A DNA stretch of 64,000 nt from JAJKIV01 sp036741775 (lineage in GTDB: Bacteria; Gemmatimonadota; Gemmatimonadetes; Gemmatimonadales; Gemmatimonadaceae): contig DAINRQ010000015.1 of assembly GCA_036741775.1 (NCBI GenBank), positions 28,156 to 92,155 of the forward strand, read 5' to 3'. The notes beneath the pieces are model-generated. The model worked only from the letters and a program-made list of their open reading frames with translations. It was not told where the DNA came from and searched no databases. Shown piece by piece: positions 36,094 through 43,431 of this stretch. A program made the translations under genes and the position numbers. The first letter of the stretch is position 1; each line of letters starts with the position of its first letter.

Positions 36094-36679
36094 TCGGGGT
36101 CAGATTCGAATATCATCATTCGAGCGCAAGCGCTGAGCGTCTTGTGCCACCTCGGCGCTGGCTTCGTCGTGCCATCGGGCGGGACGCGGAGGACGCGGCA
36201 GCGGCGAACGCGGGACGAGCTGCGGAGGACACCTCCCGTCCATTCAGTCCGGCGCGCCCGCGCCGGTCGGAACTGCGATGATGCGGAAGGGGCGGAACGG
36301 CCGGATGATGCGTCGGGAATCGGGAGTCGGGGGGTGCTGGGGAAGGTGGCGTCCCGGGCGGCCGTCCCCCGTTCAGTTCCGGCTCGTTGCGCGGCTCGGT
36401 GTCGACGCCGAGCCGCCAATCGGCCGTTTCCGCGTCATCCGTCCCAATCGTAGTTCCGACCGGGCCACGCGTGGCGAACCCGACGAGCGCGTGGTATCCT
36501 CCGCGGCCCATTCCGCGTCCTGCCCGATGGCGCGATGAAACGATGGAGTAGGGGTCAGAGTCCTAACGCATCGTTTCATTGCTATACACTGAAACGATGC
36601 GTTAGGACTCTGACCCCTACTGCGATGCTTTACTGCAAGCCCGCAAGAAAACGATGAAATTCGAATCTGACCCCGATTA
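36091..36679. repeat. Composite 589-bp element with 21-bp terminal inverted repeats
   Basis: The ends are perfect 21-bp inverted copies beginning TAATCGGGGTCAGATTCG; each end carries the TAA stop of the adjacent convergent gene (permease on the left, molybdenum hydroxylase on the right). The interior (36112-36658) holds no gene. Its contents are two oppositely oriented copies of a GC-rich repeat (36235-36380 and about 36390-36475), related to 46090-46235, and a long GGGGTCAGAGTC hairpin at 36548-36620. Confidence 0.85.
36548..36620. repeat. 31-bp-stem GGGGTCAGAGTC hairpin
   Basis: Arms 36548-36578 and 36590-36620 match perfectly around an 11-nt loop. The outer part reads GTAGGGGTCAGAGTCCTAAC and the inner part ends ATCGTTTCA. 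It lies inside the larger 36091-36679 element, not next to a stop codon. Confidence 0.95.
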
Positions 36680-38938
36680 CGCCCACTTCAAGTCGGCCTT
36701 CGAGAGCGGCAACGACCGGATTCGCTTCCCCGTAGCGGCGTAGATCGCCGAGCAGAGCGCCGGAACCACCGGGGGCAGGGCGGGCTCGCCGAGGCCTGTC
36801 GGCTGGTTGTCCGTCAGCTTGAAGTGCACCTCCACCGGCGGTGCCTGACGCATCCGCAACAACGGGAAGGTGTTGAAGTTCCCCTGAACCGCGCGCCCGT
36901 TCTCGATCGTGATCTCCTGCGCCAACGCCTCGGAGATTCCGTCGATCACGGAACCCTGCACCTGGTTCTCGGCGTTGAGTGGGTTGATGATCTGGTTCCC
37001 CACGTCACCGGCGACCCACACCTTGTCCACCTTGACCGTGCCGTCGCGCGCGACGGTTGCCTGCACCACCTCGGCGAAGTAGCCGCGATGACTCCAGTGG
37101 AAGCCGACGCCCATGCCCGTGCCCTTCGGGAGGTTCGCCTTTCCCCACCCGGATTTCTCGCGCACGAGCTCGAGCACGCCCTTCATGCGCTCCGCCTCGA
37201 AGCCCGGAGGCGCCCCCGACGGTCCGGGCTCCTGCGCGACCGGAGTGTTCGAAAGCAGATCGAGCCGGAACTGCAGCGGGTCCTTCCCGGCCGCGAGCGC
37301 GAGCTCGTCCAGGAACGACTGCGTCGCGAACGCGATCCCGTTGCTTCCGGGGGCGCGCAGTGCTCCCGTGGGAACGCCTAACGCGATGACCGACGTCTCG
37401 AGCGCGAAGTTCGGAACGAAGCGGGCCGGGAACTCGACCGGGCTGATCCCGGCGCTCGATGCGAACGGAGTGCCTTGCCCCTGTACCGGCGCCGCCGCCA
37501 TACGCTCGGGGTCACCGAACGACACGAAGTGGTTCTTCCATGCGGTGAGCTTGCCGCTCGTGTCCACCGCGCCCTTGAGGTAGTGAAACCCCGCCGGACG
37601 GTAGAAGTCGTGCCGCATGTCGTCTTCGCGCGTCCAGACCAGCTTCACCGGAACGCCGATCTCCTTCGCGATCCACGCGGCTTCGACCATGTAGTCGTTG
37701 TTGAGCCGCCGCCCGAACCCGCCCCCGGCGCGGATCAGGTTGACCGTGATGTCGGATTCCTGGATGCCTAACGTCCGCGCGCAGAGCCCACGACCGCCTT
37801 CGGGGATCTGTGTCGGCGCCCAGACCTCGAGCTTGCCGTCCTTGACGCTCGCCGTGCAGTTCTGCGGCTCGAGTGGCGCGTGCGCGAGAAACGGATAGAA
37901 ATACTGGGCCTCCACGACTTTCGCCGCACCGCTGAACGCGGCGTCGACGTCGCCGTCCTTCCGGAGCGATCGCATGGGCGGCTTCTTCGACAGCTCGGCG
38001 GCCTGCCGCGCGAAGCTCGCACTGCTCTGCGACGACGTGGGGTGCTCGTCCCACGTGACCTCGAGCTTCGAGCGGGCCGACTGCGCCGACCACCACGTGT
38101 CGGCGACGATCGCCACGCCGGGCATGAGGCCGTTGAGCTGCGTCGTGCCCTCGACGACGAACGCGTGCTTGACCCCGGGCTCCTTCCTGATGTCCTCGAC
38201 GTTCGACGTCCTTACCTTCGCGCCGAACACCGGGGCCTTCTCGAACACCGCGTACAGCATCCCCGGCAGCGTCACGTCGATGCCGTAGAGCGGCTTGCCC
38301 GTAACGATCGTGCGGTTGTCGACGCCCGGCACGCCCTTGCCGATGATCGTGAAATCCTTCGGCTCTTTCAGCGTTACAGCCTCGATGTTCGGCGCCGCGA
38401 CGGTCGCCGCCTTCGCGGTGAGCTCGCCGTACGCGAGGCGACGGTTGCTCGCCTGGTGAATCACGGTGCCGTTGCTCGTCGTGAGCTCAGACTCCGGGAC
38501 GTTCCACGTCTGTGCGGCCGCCGTCACGAGCATCGCGCGCGCCGCAGCGCCGACGCGACGCATCGGCAGCCAGTTCTGCGGCGTCGCCGTGCTGCCGCCC
38601 GCGAACTGACGCGGCTGGTAATTCACCGTGTCGAGCTTGCCCTGCTCGACCCGCACCTTCGACCAGTCGGCGTCGAGCTCCTCGGCGATCAGCATCGGGA
38701 GCATCGTCTTCACGCCCTGACCGATTTCCGGATTCTTCGCGATGATCGTGATGACGCCATCAGGCGTGATGCGGATGAATGCGTTCGGGATGAAGTCGGC
38801 AACCGGCTTCGTCGCGGCACCGAGCGCAGCACCCGTGTTCGCGAACGGCTCGATGTACGTCGCGAGGAGAACACCGCCGCCCGCGATGGCACTCACGCGC
38901 AGGAACTGGCGGCGATCCAGGGAGGTCTTCGTTTCCAT
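36677..38938 (-). CDS. Xanthine dehydrogenase-family molybdopterin-binding subunit (IorB-like)
   Basis: 753 aa from ATG 38938 (METKTSLDRRQFLRVSAIAGG), a Tat signal that carries the folded Mo enzyme to the periplasm. Conserved aldehyde oxidase/isoquinoline oxidoreductase segments include AKNPEIGQGVKTMLPMLIAE, GGSTATPQNW, HAPLEPQNCTASV, RAGGGFGRRLNNDYMVEAAW, GALRAPGSNGIAFATQSF and TGLGEPALPPVVPALCSAI; the active-site Glu is in GLGEPAL. It hydroxylates an aldehyde or N-heterocycle. The 2Fe-2S partner is just upstream. An FAD subunit is absent, which is normal for this periplasmic branch. Purine oxidation is not implied. Confidence 0.93.
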   Translation of the reverse strand: METKTSLDRRQFLRVSAIAGGGVLLATYIEPFANTGAALGAATKPVADFIPNAFIRITPDGVITIIAKNPEIGQGVKTMLPMLIAEELDADWSKVRVEQGKLDTVNYQPRQFAGGSTATPQNWLPMRRVGAAARAMLVTAAAQTWNVPESELTTSNGTVIHQASNRRLAYGELTAKAATVAAPNIEAVTLKEPKDFTIIGKGVPGVDNRTIVTGKPLYGIDVTLPGMLYAVFEKAPVFGAKVRTSNVEDIRKEPGVKHAFVVEGTTQLNGLMPGVAIVADTWWSAQSARSKLEVTWDEHPTSSQSSASFARQAAELSKKPPMRSLRKDGDVDAAFSGAAKVVEAQYFYPFLAHAPLEPQNCTASVKDGKLEVWAPTQIPEGGRGLCARTLGIQESDITVNLIRAGGGFGRRLNNDYMVEAAWIAKEIGVPVKLVWTREDDMRHDFYRPAGFHYLKGAVDTSGKLTAWKNHFVSFGDPERMAAAPVQGQGTPFASSAGISPVEFPARFVPNFALETSVIALGVPTGALRAPGSNGIAFATQSFLDELALAAGKDPLQFRLDLLSNTPVAQEPGPSGAPPGFEAERMKGVLELVREKSGWGKANLPKGTGMGVGFHWSHRGYFAEVVQATVARDGTVKVDKVWVAGDVGNQIINPLNAENQVQGSVIDGISEALAQEITIENGRAVQGNFNTFPLLRMRQAPPVEVHFKLTDNQPTGLGEPALPPVVPALCSAIYAATGKRIRSLPLSKADLKWA

Positions 38939-38949
38939 TGAATCGCGCC

Positions 38950-39465
38950 TCAATTCGTGTCGGTGCTGTCACCGCCCGAGCGACCGGAGCGACTCGCGCC
39001 GCCATCGGTGGCTGCCGTGGCCGCGGCCTTGTGAATCGCTTCACGGATCCGGAGATACGTCCCGCATCGGCAGATGTTACCGTTCATCGCCGTATCGATC
39101 TGGGCGTCGGTCGGATTGGGCGTGCGCGTAAGCAGCGCCGCCGCCGCCATGATCTGCCCGGCCTGGCAGTAACCGCACTGGGGCACGTCCACGGCCTCCC
39201 AGGCTCGCTGCACCGGGTGCGTTCCGTCGGTCGACAGCCCCTCGATGGTCGTGACCTCGACGCCCTGCACGCGCGACATCGGTCGCTGGCAAGAGCGCGT
39301 CGGTGTCCCGTTGATGTGCACCGTACACGCCCCGCACTGCCCGATCCCGCACCCGTACTTCGTCCCCTTGAGATCGAGCACGTCGCGCAGCACCCACAGA
39401 AGCGGCATGTCGGGCGCGACATCCACCGTGGTGGACTTTCCGTTGACCTTGAACGTGAACGTCAT
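38950..39465 (-). CDS. (2Fe-2S)-binding subunit of molybdenum hydroxylase (IorA-like)
   Basis: 171 aa. The plant-type ferredoxin cluster ligands are Cys39, Cys44, Cys47 (GCGIGQCGAC) and Cys59; the second cluster uses Cys97, Cys100 (CGYCQAGQ) and Cys132, Cys134 (CRCGTY). The C-terminal 25 residues are low in complexity. It has no signal, as expected for a subunit exported together with the Tat-bearing large subunit, whose gene starts 11 bp further on. Confidence 0.95.
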   Translation of the reverse strand: MTFTFKVNGKSTTVDVAPDMPLLWVLRDVLDLKGTKYGCGIGQCGACTVHINGTPTRSCQRPMSRVQGVEVTTIEGLSTDGTHPVQRAWEAVDVPQCGYCQAGQIMAAAALLTRTPNPTDAQIDTAMNGNICRCGTYLRIREAIHKAAATAATDGGASRSGRSGGDSTDTN

Positions 39466-39496
39466 GTTCCCGATCGCTCCGTGATTGCGGTGAACC

Positions 39497-40558
39497 CTAC
39501 TTCCTCACGTATTTCTTCAACGCACGAGGCCCCACTTCCGCTCCATAGATGTTCCCCGCCGCGTCCACCGCCACCCCCTCCGCCGCGCTCGTGCTCGGCG
39601 GGTTTTCATTCGGGTCCGGAATGAACCCCGTGACGGTCCCATCCCTGGCGCTCCCGATCCGGATCCCGCGCTTCCACGCCTTGCGGTCGGGAGCCACCGA
39701 TCCGGACTCGGAGTCCGCGACGTAGATGCGGTCCTCGCGGTCGATGAAGATCCCGCTCGGCCGGCTGAACTGGTACCACGTGTGGAGCAGCTTGCCGTTC
39801 TGATCGAACACCTTGATCCGGTCGTTCCCTCGGTCGCCGACGAACAGGCGCCCCTGCGAATCCATCGCGAGCGCGTGCGGCTGGTCGAGGTCATCGGGAC
39901 CCTTCCCCCATTTCCCCCACGTCGCGATGAGCTTGCCGTCCTTCGAATACTTCCGGATCCGGGCGATCGCGCTCTGCGGATTCGATGAGTGGCCCTCGAC
40001 GACGTAAATGTCGCCGTTCGGCGCGACGAGGACGTCGTTCGGCTGCCAGAAGCCGGTGCTGTCGCGGTCTCCACCGGCCTTGCCCAGGGTCATGAGCAGC
40101 TTGCCGTCCGGGGAGAACTTGTAGACCTGGTGCCCGGCCGGCGGATTGGGAGCGGCGGCGTTGCGGCCGAGTGTGCAGGCGCAGTCGGTGACCCAGACGT
40201 TGCCTTCGCGATCGACGTCGATGCCGTGCGGCGAAAGGATCAGCCCGGCGCCGAATGCCTTCGTCGCCGTGCCGTTCGCGTCGAAGAGGTAGACCGATGG
40301 GAGCTGCGACCCAACGCAGTGGTTCGCCCCGCAACGCTCCGCGACCCAGACACCGCGCCCGTCGGGTGCGATCGCGACGGCGCTCGTCGATCCCCACGCC
40401 CGCGCGTCGGGTAGCTTCGCCCACCCCTCGATGGTCTGGTACGGGTTGGGGAGGTCGTTGACGGGCTGCATCTCGGCCTGGGCGTCGAGCTCGCCGCCCG
40501 AGATAGCGATGGAAACCACCGCGACGGCCAGTGACGTCACGCGACGTACGTGCAGCAT
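39497..40558 (-). CDS. Secreted NHL-repeat six-bladed propeller (PAL-like)
   Basis: 353 aa with a signal peptide (VTSLAVAVVSIAISGGELDAQ). NHL-type blades are clear: LSPHGIDVDREGNVWVTD, WQPNDVLVAPNGDIYVVEG, DQPHALAMDSQGRLFVGDRG, SRPSGIFIDREDRIYVADSE. These resemble peptidyl-hydroxyglycine amidating lyases, although the lyase activity cannot be asserted. It lies 31 bp upstream of the 2Fe-2S gene on the same strand, so it may be made together with the periplasmic Mo enzyme. Confidence 0.85.
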   Translation of the reverse strand: MLHVRRVTSLAVAVVSIAISGGELDAQAEMQPVNDLPNPYQTIEGWAKLPDARAWGSTSAVAIAPDGRGVWVAERCGANHCVGSQLPSVYLFDANGTATKAFGAGLILSPHGIDVDREGNVWVTDCACTLGRNAAAPNPPAGHQVYKFSPDGKLLMTLGKAGGDRDSTGFWQPNDVLVAPNGDIYVVEGHSSNPQSAIARIRKYSKDGKLIATWGKWGKGPDDLDQPHALAMDSQGRLFVGDRGNDRIKVFDQNGKLLHTWYQFSRPSGIFIDREDRIYVADSESGSVAPDRKAWKRGIRIGSARDGTVTGFIPDPNENPPSTSAAEGVAVDAAGNIYGAEVGPRALKKYVRK

Positions 40559-40747
40559 CGAAATTCTCCGGTCGTCAGGAACTCCTGAATCAACCGCATG
40601 GGGAAGGCGGGAGGCAAGACTCTTACGTCAGAGAACGGTTCGCCAACGCATGCCGGTGCCGAGCCGGAGGCACGCGAGTCCACGCTGGTATGCCCTCCCT
40701 GGCGTCCCGGCCTGCTATGTTCCGGTCGAGACGAAGACGGAGATGTC

Positions 40748-41593
40748 ATGGACAAGAGCGTCCTCGCTCGCAACAACGTCAGGGTGCTCGGGCGTGGTGC
40801 CCGGCCCATGCTGTTCGCGCACGGGTTCGGTTGCGACCAGAACATGTGGCGATTCGTCACGCCCGCCTTCGAGCAGGACTACCGGATCGTGCTGTTCGAC
40901 TATGTCGGATCGGGGAAGTCCGACCTGAGCGCCTACGACCCCCATCGCTACGCCACGTTGGCGGGCTACGCCCAGGACGTCCTCGACGTCTGCCACGCCT
41001 TGGACCTCCACGACGTCGTCTTCGTCGGACACTCCGTGAGCAGCATGGTTGGCGTCCTGGCGGCGAATCAGGAACCCGAGCGTTTCTCGCGGCTCATCCT
41101 CGTCGGCCCGTCACCGCGCTACATCAACGACGCCCCTGACTACGTCGGCGGGTTCGAGCGTGCGGACATCGAGGGGCTGCTCGAGACGATGGAGAAGAAC
41201 TACATCGGGTGGGCGAACTTCCTGGCGCCCGCCATCATGAAGAACCCCGATCGCCCGGAGCTGAGCCAGGAGCTCGAAGAGAGCTTCTGCTCCACGGACC
41301 CGGTGATCGCGCGCCGATTTGCCGAAGCGACGTTCTACGCCGATAACCGCGCGGACCTCGCGGCTGTTGCCGTGCCGTCGCTCATCATGCAGTGCTCCGA
41401 CGACATGATCGCGCCGCTCGCGGTCGGGGATTATCTGCACCGTGAGCTTCCGGGCAGCTCGCTGGTCGTGTTGAAGGCGACGGGCCACTGCCCGCACATG
41501 AGTCATCCCGACGAGACCATCCAGGTCATCAAGGATTACCTCGAGCAGCCGTCGGCGTCGGCACACGCCGAGTTGACGGCGAGTCAGGGGTGA
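40748..41593 (+). CDS. RsbQ-like alpha/beta hydrolase
   Basis: 281 aa from ATG 40748, with CGGAG just upstream. The catalytic triad falls on exactly the positions known from Bacillus subtilis RsbQ: Ser96 (GHSVSSM), Asp219 (QCSDDM) and His247 (TGHCPHMS). Other RsbQ/KAI2-like segments are FAHGFGCDQNMWRFV and DYVGSGKSDLSAYD. In Bacillus, RsbQ activates the PAS phosphatase RsbP, probably by making its PAS ligand. Here the next gene, overlapping by four bases, is a PAS histidine kinase, so an analogous hydrolase-PAS sensor pair is likely. Confidence 0.93.
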   Translation: MDKSVLARNNVRVLGRGARPMLFAHGFGCDQNMWRFVTPAFEQDYRIVLFDYVGSGKSDLSAYDPHRYATLAGYAQDVLDVCHALDLHDVVFVGHSVSSMVGVLAANQEPERFSRLILVGPSPRYINDAPDYVGGFERADIEGLLETMEKNYIGWANFLAPAIMKNPDRPELSQELEESFCSTDPVIARRFAEATFYADNRADLAAVAVPSLIMQCSDDMIAPLAVGDYLHRELPGSSLVVLKATGHCPHMSHPDETIQVIKDYLEQPSASAHAELTASQG

Positions 41594-42828
41594 TCGACCC
41601 TCACCTCGGGCACGCGAACGGCACCTCGGTGATCGACGACAATGGTGTAGGTCCGCTGCTGGACACGGCTCCGTGTGGCTTCATCTCGTTCGACGACAAC
41701 GGCTCGGTAAAGGTCGTCAACGCCACCCTCCTCGAGATGCTCGGCTACACGCGGGAGGAGATCGTCGGCCGGCACGTGGAGACGATCCTGAACGTCGGGA
41801 GCCGAATCTTCTACCAGACACACCTTTTCCCGCTGCTCAAACTGCACGGTCGCGCCGAGGAGTTGTTTCTGCTGTTGCGCCCGAAGAGTGGGGAAGACAT
41901 CGGCGCGATCGTGAACGCGGTGCGGCGCGAGCGTGACGGGACGTGGGTATCGGACTGCGTGCTTCTCCGAGTAGTCGAGCGAAGGAAATACGAGGACGCA
42001 CTCCTGCACGCGAAGAAAGCGGCCGAGGACGCACACGCCGAGGCCGACGCGCATCGCCGCCAGCTCGAGGAAGCCAACGCGGAGCTCGAGCGCCTGCGGT
42101 TGGTCGCCGAAGACGCCAACCGCGCGAAGAGTTCCTTCCTGGCCGTGATGAGCCACGAGCTGCGTACGCCGCTCAACGCCATTGGCGGCTATGTGCAGCT
42201 ACTCGAGATGGGGATTCACGGCCCGGTGACTGATGCGCAGGCGGAAGCGCTCGACCGAGTCTTGCGGAGTCAGCGCCATCTGCTTCGTCTGATCAACGAC
42301 GTCCTGAACCTCGCGCGCATCGAGGCGGGTCGTGTGGACTACGACCTCGAGCCGTTCGCGGTGCACGAGGTGGTCGAGACGGTGATGCCGATGGTCGAGC
42401 CGCAACTTTCCGCGCGTGAGCTGCGGTACGAGGTCGACGTCGCGCCGGAGCTCGTGGTGTTCGCGGACCGCGACAAGGTCCAGCAGATCCTGCTGAACCT
42501 GCTGTCGAACGCGACGAAGTTCACGCCGCCTAACGGCTGCGTCGAGCTCACGGCCACCGGTGATGGCGACCGGCTCGTTTCGGTACGCGTGCGCGATACC
42601 GGCGTCGGGATTCCACCGGAACGGCTGGAGCACGTGTTCGAGCCGTTCGTGCAGGTGGACGCGAGTCACACCCGCCGCGCCGAGGGGACCGGGCTCGGAC
42701 TCGCGATCAGCCGGGATCTCGCCCGCGGCATGGGAGGCGACCTCGAGGCCGAGAGCGAGGTGGGCGTCGGGTCGACGTTCACGCTGCGACTTCCGCGGCC
42801 TGTCGTCTCGTCCCACGAAACCCCGTAA
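41590..42828 (+). CDS. PAS-domain sensor histidine kinase
   Basis: 412 aa with a GTG start in the RsbQ stop (GTGA). A PAS domain spans about residues 20-130 (LDTAPCGFISFDDNGSV to the RRE/WVSDCVLLRVV strand), followed by a coiled coil (132-180). HisKA has the phospho-acceptor His189 in SHELRTPLNA; the HATPase part shows NLLSNATKF (N box), DTGVGIP (G1) and GTGLGLAIS (G2). There is no membrane helix, so it should be cytoplasmic. No response regulator is adjacent. The PAS domain probably binds a product or ligand of the coupled hydrolase. Confidence 0.94.
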   Translation: MIDPHLGHANGTSVIDDNGVGPLLDTAPCGFISFDDNGSVKVVNATLLEMLGYTREEIVGRHVETILNVGSRIFYQTHLFPLLKLHGRAEELFLLLRPKSGEDIGAIVNAVRRERDGTWVSDCVLLRVVERRKYEDALLHAKKAAEDAHAEADAHRRQLEEANAELERLRLVAEDANRAKSSFLAVMSHELRTPLNAIGGYVQLLEMGIHGPVTDAQAEALDRVLRSQRHLLRLINDVLNLARIEAGRVDYDLEPFAVHEVVETVMPMVEPQLSARELRYEVDVAPELVVFADRDKVQQILLNLLSNATKFTPPNGCVELTATGDGDRLVSVRVRDTGVGIPPERLEHVFEPFVQVDASHTRRAEGTGLGLAISRDLARGMGGDLEAESEVGVGSTFTLRLPRPVVSSHETP

Positions 42829-42891
42829 GTCACGCTCCTCGCAGCGCCGCTCACGCAACGGTTTCCGCGACCGGAGTGTCTCCCGTGCGGA

Positions 42892-43377
42892 TGTCATTCC
42901 GAGCGGAGCCGCGCAGCGGCGCAGTCGAGGAATCGCCGTCGTCGCAGTAGAGGGCTGTTCACTCTACCGGGGATAGTCTGCGAAGACCTCACGGCAGATG
43001 GCCGCAGATTTCGCCGATTCCGCAGAATCCCTCTGTCGGGAAGCTCGGCCGCGCGAGAGTACCAACTCTCTGGATAGAGGGAGAATCTGCGTTCTTCTGC
43101 GGAATCGGCGTAATCTGCGTCTTGGTTTCTNNNNNNNNNNNNNNNNNNNNNNNNNNNNNNNNNNNNNNNNNNNNNNNNNNNNNNNNNNNNNNNNNNNNNN
43201 NNNNNNNNNNNNNNNNNNNNNNNNNNNNNNAGAGGGAGAATCTGCGTTCTTCTGCGGAATCGGCGTAATCTGCGTCTTGGTTTCTTCCCCTTCCCGGTAG
43301 AGGGACAAGCCCCGAACGAGGACGACGACGATTCCTCGACTAGGGCGCCTGACGGCGGCCTCCGCTCGGAATGGCAA
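42892..43377. repeat. ~300-bp nested inverted repeat, copy B (contains assembly gap)
   Basis: The left end TGTCATTCCGAGCGGAG (42892) and the right end CTCCGCTCGGAATGGCA (to 43377) are inverted copies with one difference. The inside carries the same CGCAGAT/CCGATT paired blocks as the copies at 3218, 58999 and 62560. A 100-N gap and a duplicated 55-mer inflate it; without them it would be about 330 bp. No gene is seen between 42829 and 43431. Confidence 0.88.
43131..43230. other. Assembly gap of exactly 100 N
   Basis: The 55 bases before the gap (43076-43130, starting AGAGGGAGAATCTGC) are identical to the 55 bases after it (43231-43285). This is what is left when two contigs that share a k-mer of 55 are joined with a default-size gap, so probably no real sequence is missing. 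Confidence 0.9.
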
Positions 43378-43431
43378 GCGGTCCTCGACTCCGCGGCCTT
43401 CGGCCGAGATAACTTCCTCTTCGAGGGACAC

